From NCBI GenBank assembly GCA_012729145.1, contig JAAYDT010000081.1, positions 36,006 through 100,005 on the forward strand: a stretch of DNA of 64,000 bases. Reading direction: 5' to 3'. A program made the translations under genes and the position numbers. The notes under the pieces are model-generated. The model searched no databases. It was not told where the DNA came from and saw only the letters and a program-made list of their open reading frames with translations. Of the stretch, positions 57,694 through 64,000 are shown one piece after another; the first letter of the stretch is position 1, and each line of letters opens with the position of its first letter. The DNA comes from Synergistaceae bacterium (GTDB taxonomy: Bacteria; Synergistota; Synergistia; Synergistales; Thermovirgaceae).

Positions 57694-59733
57694 TTGAGCG
57701 ATAGAACTTCAGGTTTCAAGCTTTTTTCTGAATGGCCGCCAGCAGGGGATCAGCCTGAAGCTATCGACCGTCTTGTCGAAGGTTTCAGGAGCGGGGAGCG
57801 TTTCCAGTGCCTGCTTGGTGTGACAGGGAGCGGAAAGACCTTTGCCATGGCGAACGTGATCGAAAGGTTGCAGAGACCGGCCCTTGTCCTTGCTCACAAC
57901 AAGACCCTGGCAGCCCAGCTGTACAGTGAGTTCAAGGAGTTTTTTCCTGGTAACGCAGTTCACTATTTCGTCAGCTATTACGATTACTACCAGCCCGAGG
58001 CCTATGTCCCCGTCTCGGACGTATACATAGAGAAGGACGCCTCCATTAACGACAGGATAGAAAAGCTCAGGCTTGCCACCACCAAATCCCTTCTCGAGAG
58101 GAGGGACGTCATTGTCGTTGCAAGTGTTTCATGCATCTACGGCCTGGGAAGGAGGAAGGCCTACGAGGATGCCATCTTCCGCTTCTCCCTCGGTGAAAGG
58201 TATGAGCGAAGGGATTTCCTCTCAAGACTGGTCACCAACCACTACGAGAGGAATGATCACGATCTTCAGCCAGGGACTTTCCGGGCCCGGGGCGGGGTAA
58301 TAGAGGTTTTCCCCGCCTACAGTGACACGGCGGTGAGGGTCCACATGGAGGATGACCTGATAGAAAGGATCGACGAGATAGAACCGCTTACAGGCAGAAG
58401 TATCCTCTCCAAGCCTTATGCGGCTATCTTCCCTGCACAGCACTACATTACTTCCCGTGAGGCTATAGCAAGGGCACTTCCCATGATCGAGGAGGAGCTT
58501 CAGGAAAGGCTGGAGCACTTCAGGTCCCGGGGTAAACTGCTCGAAGCACAGCGGCTGGAGATGAGGACAAGGTACGACATGGAGATGCTGACCCAGGTGG
58601 GGTACTGTTCGGGGATAGAGAACTATTCCAGGATACTCGACGGACGAGAACCCGGTGAGACCCCGGGAACGCTTCTGGATTTCTTCCCCGAGGACCTTCT
58701 CTTTTTCATTGACGAGTCACATATCACTATCCCCCAGGTGCAGGGAATGTTCAACGGCGACAGGGCGAGAAAGCAGACCCTGGTGGACCATGGTTTCAGA
58801 CTGCCCTCATGCCTTGATAACCGCCCGCTCAGGTGGGAAGAGTTTTGTTCCTTTCTCAGACAAACCTGCTTCGTATCGGCCACCCCCGGGGACTGGGAGA
58901 CATCTGTCTCCACGAGAGTGGCCGAGCTGATAGCGCGTCCAACTGGAGTAGTGGACCCGGAGGTGCTTGTGGTGCCGGCCACCGGGCAGATAGACGATCT
59001 GACAGAGAGGCTAAGGAAGGTGGTGGCCAGGGGCGAGAGAGCTCTTGTGACCACCCTGACAAAAAGGTCCTCGGAGGATCTGGCCGAATACCTTTCAGAG
59101 ATCGGATTTGGTGTCAAATACATCCATTCGGAGCTTGACGCCTTCGAAAGGACGGAGCTTATCAGGGACCTTCGCAAGGGGGAGATATCGGTCCTTGTGG
59201 GAGTGAACCTCCTCAGGGAGGGAATAGATCTCCCGGAGGTCTCCTTCGTGGGCATTCTGGATGCTGACAGGGAGGGATTCCTCCGGTCCAGAAGGTCCCT
59301 TATCCAGATCATCGGGAGAGCTGCCCGGAACACGGCAGGGCAGGTTATCCTCTACGCTGACCAGGAGACGGGGAGCATAAGGTCTGCCATGGAAGAGACG
59401 ACCAGGAGAAGGGAAAAACAGTTGAATTTCAACAGGGTGCATAATATCACTCCGAAGACCATACACAAGAAGATCATGCCCCTTCTGCCGGAGGAGGAGA
59501 TCGCCGATATCGCTGCAGGTATTTCGGTCAGGTCCGGAGGAGAGGGTTTCACCAGCCAGGAGCTTGAGAGAATGATGTGGAAGGCCGTGGAGGACCTGGA
59601 CTTCGAGAGAGCTGCGCTTATAAGGGACATCCTTCAGGGAAAACGGGGAGGCGGATCCATCCGTGCCGCAATGGATAGAGGTAAGAGGGGCAAGACAGCA
59701 CAACCTGAAAAACATAGACGTAGACATACCTAA
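57694..59733 (+). CDS. uvrB: Excinuclease ABC subunit B
   Basis: 679 residues from TTG 57694, four bases after GGAGGG; ATG 57682 overlaps that site. Walker A LGVTGSGKTFAMAN, the beta-hairpin YYDYYQPEAYVP, SVSCIYGLG, FIDESHITIPQ, and helicase motifs GINLLREGID-type (GVNLLREGIDLPE) and QIIGRAARN; a C-terminal UVR domain binds UvrC. Its last 71 bases overlap uvrA in another frame. Confidence 0.96.
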   Translation: MSDRTSGFKLFSEWPPAGDQPEAIDRLVEGFRSGERFQCLLGVTGSGKTFAMANVIERLQRPALVLAHNKTLAAQLYSEFKEFFPGNAVHYFVSYYDYYQPEAYVPVSDVYIEKDASINDRIEKLRLATTKSLLERRDVIVVASVSCIYGLGRRKAYEDAIFRFSLGERYERRDFLSRLVTNHYERNDHDLQPGTFRARGGVIEVFPAYSDTAVRVHMEDDLIERIDEIEPLTGRSILSKPYAAIFPAQHYITSREAIARALPMIEEELQERLEHFRSRGKLLEAQRLEMRTRYDMEMLTQVGYCSGIENYSRILDGREPGETPGTLLDFFPEDLLFFIDESHITIPQVQGMFNGDRARKQTLVDHGFRLPSCLDNRPLRWEEFCSFLRQTCFVSATPGDWETSVSTRVAELIARPTGVVDPEVLVVPATGQIDDLTERLRKVVARGERALVTTLTKRSSEDLAEYLSEIGFGVKYIHSELDAFERTELIRDLRKGEISVLVGVNLLREGIDLPEVSFVGILDADREGFLRSRRSLIQIIGRAARNTAGQVILYADQETGSIRSAMEETTRRREKQLNFNRVHNITPKTIHKKIMPLLPEEEIADIAAGISVRSGGEGFTSQELERMMWKAVEDLDFERAALIRDILQGKRGGGSIRAAMDRGKRGKTAQPEKHRRRHT

Positions 59734-62494
59734 GAACTGCCTTGTGGTCATCACTGGGCCCTCCGGATCGGGGAAATCCTCGCTGGCTTTCGATACTATC
59801 TATGCCGAGGGGCAGAGACGCTACGTCGAATCCCTGTCCTCCTACGCCCGACAGTTCCTGGGAGTACAGGACAAACCCGACGTGGATGATATTTCCGGTC
59901 TTTCACCAGCCATTTCAATAGAACAGAAGGGCGTTTCCCACAACCCCAGATCCACTGTGGGGACCGTGACCGAGGTCTACGACTACCTCAGGCTCCTTTT
60001 TGGAAGGACCGGGACCCCGGTCTGCCCACAGTGCGGCAAGCCTGTTGAAAGGCATACCGTCGACGAGATACTGGAGATGCTGCTTCAGAAGCATGAGGGG
60101 GAGAAAGTGGACATTTTGTCCCCCGTGGCAAGAGGAAAAAAGGGCGAGTTCAGGAACCTCTTCCTCCAGTACCAGAAGGAGGGATTCCTCAGGGCCAGGG
60201 TCGACGGGACCTTCCTGTGGCTGGAGGAGGATATCCCTCTGGACAAGAACAAGAAACACAACATTGAGGTGTTCATTGATCGCCTTACCGTGGACGGAAG
60301 CAGGAGGGACAGGCTTGCCGAAGCCGTCGAGAACTCCCTCTCCCTCAGCGGGGGATATCTCATGCTCGCCTTCGGTGACCAGGAAGTTGTCATTACTGAG
60401 AAGTTCGCCTGTCCGGAGTGCGACATGATCCTCCCGGAGATAGAGCCGAGACTCTTTTCCTTCAACAACCCCTTCGGCGCCTGTCCCGACTGCAATGGCC
60501 TGGGGAGCCACCAGTACTTTTCCGAAGAACTTGCCGTGGACCCCTGTGGCAATGTACTCAACGGGGCCCTTCTCCCATGGAAGAACAGGCATTACATGCT
60601 GAGAAAGCTTGCCGCCCTTGCCAGACACAGGAGCTGGAGCCTTGATCCTCCCTTCAGGGATCTACCAGATGAGGTCAGGGAGGCGATCATCCACGGAGAC
60701 AGTACACGCGTTCCGTTGACCTATCGTGAAGGGAACCGGGAGATGTCCTACATGGGGAGGTACGAGGGGCTGATCCCCTGGCTCGAGACAAGATGGAAAG
60801 AGACCGATTCCGAATCGATAATAAACGAACTGGCAGGCTACCGGGCCGAGGATGTATGTCAAACCTGCAAGGGCAAGAGGCTCCGGCCGGAGGCCCTTTC
60901 GGTAAGGGTGGACGGACTGACCATAGGTGAGGTCGTCGAGATGCCAGTCTCCGATCTGCTGGAGAGGATAGGGGAACCCGGTTTCCAGATCCTTATGAAG
61001 GAGCCTGCCAGGAGGATCATTGAAGAGATAGCCAAGAGACTGTCATTCATGGTCGACGTGGGGGTGGGATACCTATCTCTCTCAAGACGGGCTGATACCC
61101 TGAGCTCTGGTGAGAGCCAGCGCATAAGGCTGGCAACCCAGATAGGCTCCAAGCTGAGCGGTGTCCTTTACGTCCTTGATGAGCCGACCATAGGACTTCA
61201 TCCGAGGGACACCACAAGGCTTCTGGGAACTCTTGAAGCGATACGGGACCTGGACAACACCGTTCTTGTCGTCGAACACGACCGGGACACAATGACAAGG
61301 GCCGATTACATCGTTGAGCTGGGGCCCGGCGCCGGAGAGCATGGCGGCATGATCACAGCCTGTGGGAAACCCTCCGAGATAGTCTCAGGGAACTCACTTT
61401 CCGGTCCCTTCATATCGGGACAGGATTCTGGTACTTCATTTCGCAGGGGGGAACTGCCCGATGCTCCGGGTTGGATAGTGGTGAAAGGAGCTGAAGAGAA
61501 CAACCTGAAGAGCATTGATGTTTCGATCCCCCTTGGCCGACTGGTTTGCATAAGCGGTGTCTCAGGGTCCGGCAAGAGCACCCTTCTTAACGAAGTGCTC
61601 TACAAGGGTCTGAAGCGAAAACTGGACAAAAATTTCAGGGGAAGGGCCGGGCAGCACAGGGATATCGAAGGGTGGGAAGCCCTGAGGAACGTGGTAATGA
61701 TAGATCAGACACCCATCGGCAGGACGCCTCGCTCCAATCCGGCGACCTATACCCAGCTTTTTACTCCCATAAGAGAGCTCTTTGCCTCTCTTCCAGAATC
61801 AAGGATCAGGGGCTACAAGGCGGGGCGCTTCAGTTTCAATGTCCGGGGAGGTCGCTGTGAAGCCTGCAAGGGAGACGGCGAAGTACGGATCTCCATGCTA
61901 TTTATGCCCGATGTCTACGTCAAGTGCGAGGTCTGCCACGGAAAGAGGTATAACCGGGAAACCCTCGATATAAGGTACAAGGACAAAAACATCGCCGAGG
62001 TTCTTGAGATGTCCGTAGACGAAGCCAGGGCCTTTTTCGGGGATATACCCAGGATATCGAGGAGGCTTTCGGTGCTTCAGCAGGCAGGACTTGGATACAT
62101 TCGCCTCGGACAGCCCGCGACGACTCTCAGCGGAGGGGAGGCCCAGAGAGTAAAGCTGGCAGAGGAACTGGGGAAGCAGTTCCGGGGGCACACGCTTTAC
62201 ATACTGGATGAACCTACTACAGGCCTTCACTACCTGGATGTAAGGAAACTGCTGGTCCTTCTGCAGAAGATCATCGACCAGGGCAACACGGTACTGCTTA
62301 TTGAACACAACCTGGACGTACTTGCCTCTGCCGATCATATTATCGACCTCGGTCCCGAGGGAGGTCACCAGGGAGGGACCGTCGTGGCCACGGGATCTCC
62401 CGACGAGATTGTTCGGAATGCGAAAGGTCATACCGCCCGTCACCTGGGAGAGTTCCTGGATAGTATCAAAAGGAGGGAAGCCGATGTCAGTTAA
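59663..62494 (+). CDS. uvrA: Excinuclease ABC subunit A
   Basis: 943 residues from GTG 59663. The conserved N-terminus IEVRGARQHNLKNIDVDIPK begins at this GTG, which forces the 71-base overlap with uvrB. Two ABC ATPases (GPSGSGKSSLAFDT and GVSGSGKSTLLNE), zinc modules CPQCGKPV and CEACKGDGE / CEVCHGKRY, and LSSGESQRI / LSGGEAQRV signatures are present. UvrA recognises damaged DNA and loads UvrB. Confidence 0.97.
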   Translation: MPQWIEVRGARQHNLKNIDVDIPKNCLVVITGPSGSGKSSLAFDTIYAEGQRRYVESLSSYARQFLGVQDKPDVDDISGLSPAISIEQKGVSHNPRSTVGTVTEVYDYLRLLFGRTGTPVCPQCGKPVERHTVDEILEMLLQKHEGEKVDILSPVARGKKGEFRNLFLQYQKEGFLRARVDGTFLWLEEDIPLDKNKKHNIEVFIDRLTVDGSRRDRLAEAVENSLSLSGGYLMLAFGDQEVVITEKFACPECDMILPEIEPRLFSFNNPFGACPDCNGLGSHQYFSEELAVDPCGNVLNGALLPWKNRHYMLRKLAALARHRSWSLDPPFRDLPDEVREAIIHGDSTRVPLTYREGNREMSYMGRYEGLIPWLETRWKETDSESIINELAGYRAEDVCQTCKGKRLRPEALSVRVDGLTIGEVVEMPVSDLLERIGEPGFQILMKEPARRIIEEIAKRLSFMVDVGVGYLSLSRRADTLSSGESQRIRLATQIGSKLSGVLYVLDEPTIGLHPRDTTRLLGTLEAIRDLDNTVLVVEHDRDTMTRADYIVELGPGAGEHGGMITACGKPSEIVSGNSLSGPFISGQDSGTSFRRGELPDAPGWIVVKGAEENNLKSIDVSIPLGRLVCISGVSGSGKSTLLNEVLYKGLKRKLDKNFRGRAGQHRDIEGWEALRNVVMIDQTPIGRTPRSNPATYTQLFTPIRELFASLPESRIRGYKAGRFSFNVRGGRCEACKGDGEVRISMLFMPDVYVKCEVCHGKRYNRETLDIRYKDKNIAEVLEMSVDEARAFFGDIPRISRRLSVLQQAGLGYIRLGQPATTLSGGEAQRVKLAEELGKQFRGHTLYILDEPTTGLHYLDVRKLLVLLQKIIDQGNTVLLIEHNLDVLASADHIIDLGPEGGHQGGTVVATGSPDEIVRNAKGHTARHLGEFLDSIKRREADVS

Positions 62495-63284
62495 TCCGAC
62501 AGGGAAAAAAGACCCGGGCAGCGAGGACCTGGTGTTCGGGAAGAACGCCGTCAAGGCTGTTCTGGACTCGCTTCCCGAACACTGCTCCGTGGTCCTTGTC
62601 TCGGAGAGGATGGCAACCAATGAAAGGGAGCAATTCCTGGAAACTTGCAGGAGGGCCGGTGTAAGGTGGCAACTTGTCCCTCCCTCCAGGATCGACAGGA
62701 TCTGCCCGGGTGATCGACACCAGGGAATTGCTGCCAGGATGCTACCCGTGGCCTTGACTGACCTCGAGAGTTTTCTGAAAGGGCTAGACCCGGCCGGTGG
62801 CCCCTCCCTGATCGTTCTGCTCGATCACGTCCAGGATCCCCAGAACCTGGGAGCCATAGCCAGATCGGCAGAGATCTTCGGCGCCGATGGGATGGTCATT
62901 CCCAGAAGGCGTTCCGTTCTCCCCACATCGACGGTGATGAGAACGAGTTCAGGGGCAATAGCGAGGGTCCCCGTGGTAGGCGTTGTGAATGTTGTCAGGA
63001 CACTCGAAGACCTTAAGGGTAACGGGTTCTGGGTAGTGGGGCTGGACCACCGTAAAGGGAGTGTCCTCTGGGAGTGCGATCTGCCCGAAAGAATGGTCCT
63101 CGTCGTAGGGAGCGAGGACCGAGGGATGTCAAGGCTCACCTCCGAAACGTGCGACCTCCTTGCAAGGGTCCCAATGAAAGGGCGCACCGGCTCGCTGAAC
63201 GCTTCGACGGCGGCTGCGATCGGAATGTACGAGTGGATGAGGTCCTTTACGGCCGGGTGCGTTGTGCAGTCTGTGAAGGAGTAG
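62484..63284 (+). CDS. rlmB: TrmH-family 23S rRNA 2'-O-methyltransferase RlmB
   Basis: 266 residues from ATG 62484, with AAAGGAGGG upstream. The N-terminal substrate-binding domain (VFGKNAVKAVLDS) is followed by SPOUT motifs LLDHVQDPQNLGAIARSAE, LVVGSEDRGMSRL and VPMKGRTGSLNASTAAAI. It probably methylates G2251 of 23S rRNA. Overlaps uvrA by 11 bases. Confidence 0.92.
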   Translation: MSVNPTGKKDPGSEDLVFGKNAVKAVLDSLPEHCSVVLVSERMATNEREQFLETCRRAGVRWQLVPPSRIDRICPGDRHQGIAARMLPVALTDLESFLKGLDPAGGPSLIVLLDHVQDPQNLGAIARSAEIFGADGMVIPRRRSVLPTSTVMRTSSGAIARVPVVGVVNVVRTLEDLKGNGFWVVGLDHRKGSVLWECDLPERMVLVVGSEDRGMSRLTSETCDLLARVPMKGRTGSLNASTAAAIGMYEWMRSFTAGCVVQSVKE

Positions 63285-63298
63285 CGCACACCGGTTCA

Positions 63299-63365
63299 TA
63301 TGTTCCCGGTGATGACCTTTGCTCGGGTGGTTTCCGTTCCTTGGCTATTTCTTTTCGGGAGGTCC
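63299..63365. repeat. Dispersed intergenic repeat, copy B (upstream of tRNA-Val)
   Basis: Counterpart of 12457-12531 (52 of 67 aligned bases identical). It ends in the palindrome CGGGAGGTCCTCCCG (63356-63370). Both copies can be read as M-F-x-x-M-T-x-A-R-x-V-x-V-P-W for 15 codons, but an eight-base gap breaks the shared frame and no ribosome binding site precedes either ATG, so I do not call a gene. Confidence 0.65.
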
Positions 63366-63423
63366 TCCCGGGTGTATTCGGTCGGCCTTGCGAACTGTCC
63401 CCCTGACCCTCACCAGCTGTTGT

Positions 63424-63452
63424 TGACAAGCTATCGGGCCACGGGTAAAATT
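63424..63452 (+). promoter_or_regulatory. Promoter of tRNA-Val
   Basis: Perfect TTGACA (63424-63429), 17-base spacer, TAAAAT (63447-63452), 11 bases before the tRNA. Confidence 0.9.
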
Positions 63453-63463
63453 CAACACGCTTG

Positions 63464-63538
63464 GGTGGTTAGTTCAGAGGAAGAACGCTTCCTTGACGCG
63501 GAAGAGGTCGCAGGTTCGAGTCCTGCACCACCCACCAT
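63464..63538 (+). tRNA. tRNA-Val (anticodon GAC)
   Basis: 75 bases with encoded CCA. Acceptor GGGTGGT/ACCACCC; anticodon stem CTTCC/GGAAG with loop TTGACGC, giving GAC. It borders a tyrosine recombinase gene, so its 3' half is the likely attachment site of an integrated element. Confidence 0.95.
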
Positions 63539-63557
63539 TTGATATTGTGGGCTTTTT
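63532..63557 (+). terminator. Weak terminator overlapping the tRNA-Val 3' end
   Basis: CCCAC (63532-63536) pairs with GTGGG (63547-63551), then C and TTTTT. Only five pairs and it competes with the acceptor stem. Confidence 0.35.
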
Positions 63558-63665
63558 CGACTGCCAGTTCTCATGCAAAAACCGGTAGGGAAGAGTTCAC
63601 AAAACAGCCAAAATTCCATCGTTGGTTTTTGCTCTCTCTCTTGAAATGTAAGGGAGGGATTTTTT

Positions 63666-64000
63666 ATGTCCAGGAAAACCGCTGTTTTGAAAACCCCGTA
63701 CCGCAATGCCGTTGCCGCGTTTGACGCTTTCTACTCAATCCGAAAGGCAGAAGGAGCGGCCGAAGCAACACTGCAACTGTACAAATCGATCATCATGCCT
63801 TTCCTGAAAGAAAACCCGTCCTTTTTGGAAGAACCAAGGGAATGTCTTTTGCCTTTCATCTCTGAACCTGATAACGCATGGTCCCGGTTCACGCGGGCCA
63901 AGGTTATGAAGGTGTTCTGTCGCTTCCTTCAGGAAGAAGAAATTCTTGAAATAGAACCTATGAAGGGAATCAAGGCTCCCATGCCCGGCAAGCGGGAAAA
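63666..64000 (+). CDS. Tyrosine recombinase/phage integrase, N-terminal part (cut by window end)
   Basis: 111 complete codons from ATG 63666, with GGGAGGG eight bases upstream, open to the end of the window. It reads as the SAM-like core-binding domain: a helix around YRNAVAAFDAFYSIRKAEGA, then TLQLYKSIIMPFLKENP, RFTRAKVMKVFCRFLQEEEIL and a PMKGIKAPMPGKRE linker, which resembles the usual N-P-x-x-x-I-x-x-P-K/x-P-x-R step into the catalytic domain. The catalytic R-H-R-Y residues are outside the window. Base composition is a little lower in G+C than the core genes. Its place right after tRNA-Val supports an integrated element. Confidence 0.7.
   Translation, partial: MSRKTAVLKTPYRNAVAAFDAFYSIRKAEGAAEATLQLYKSIIMPFLKENPSFLEEPRECLLPFISEPDNAWSRFTRAKVMKVFCRFLQEEEILEIEPMKGIKAPMPGKRE

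Noticed and set aside
63356..63370. CGGGAGGTCCTCCCG as an intrinsic terminator of rlmB
   Set aside because: No loop and no T-run follow; it is part of the repeat copy.
63300..63542. 80-codon open frame through repeat copy B, the promoter and tRNA-Val
   Set aside because: It runs through a tRNA gene and promoter and lacks a ribosome binding site.

Overview
The window (about 56% G+C by eye, densely packed, mostly chromosomal housekeeping genes) looks like a diderm, anaerobic, amino-acid or organic-acid fermenting bacterium. My best guess is the phylum Synergistota, but this is inference from gene content and I could not search a database. Pointing that way is a mix of Firmicutes-style genes (FapR, FabK, PyrR with an attenuator, a PyrK/PyrD 1B pair, RicT/PSP1, TmcAL, a YerC/TrpR-like regulator) with an outer-membrane lipid transport operon (MlaEFD), a four-subunit 2-oxoacid:ferredoxin oxidoreductase and acetate kinase.

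Layout. 1-3.3 kb: end of priA, der, hup with its own promoter and terminator, rsmA (ksgA) and tRNA-Pro(GGG). 3.3-6.6 kb: leftward porG-porD-porA-porB operon behind a strong promoter and a long structured leader. 6.6-10.2 kb: trmB-trmO-rsmD-coaD, then convergent tmcAL. 10.3-12.4 kb: ackA, yceD (DUF177), rpmF. 12.4-20.3 kb: FapR-type fatty acid operon fapR-plsX-fabH-fabK-fabD-fabG-acpP-fabF-rnc. 20.3-27.2 kb: complete pyrimidine operon pyrR-B-C-K-D-F-E plus an orphan exported protein. 27.2-34 kb: birA divergent from prfB (with the RF2 programmed frameshift, so the gene is split between two frames), an S55 (SpoIVB-type) peptidase and mlaE-mlaF-mlaD. 34-40.5 kb: tmk, DNA polymerase III delta-prime, ricT, ftsY, a DUF4416 gene, purB, glpX. 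40.6-51 kb: hypF, divergent P2-type cation ATPase, mnmA, a Lon-family protease, an endonuclease III homologue, a DUF362 ferredoxin protein. 51-53.7 kb: YerC/TrpR-like regulator, tRNA-Leu/fMet/Met cluster, glnS. 53.7-63.3 kb: tilS-hpt-ftsH, uvrB-uvrA, rlmB. The last 0.5 kb holds tRNA-Val(GAC) and, directly downstream, the N-terminal part of a tyrosine recombinase that runs off the window: this is probably the edge of an integrated element.

Genes overlap by 1-35 bases or are separated by short gaps within operons, so translational coupling is likely to be widespread, and TTG or GTG starts preceded by good ribosome binding sites are unusually common. Strong sigma-70-type promoters are readable before hup, tRNA-Pro, por, fapR, yerC, the tRNA cluster and tRNA-Val.

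I see no defence system, CRISPR array, secondary-metabolite cluster or complete mobile element. The least explained signals are non-coding: a 67-base block present twice (52 of 67 identical), once upstream of the fapR promoter and once upstream of the tRNA-Val promoter; a 24-base perfect palindrome at the pyr promoter; 12-base inverted repeats bracketing the probable glnS promoter; and the structured por leader. Among the proteins, the MlaD with a long, possibly beta-rich C-terminal extension and the TroA-like exported protein at the end of the pyr operon deserve attention.
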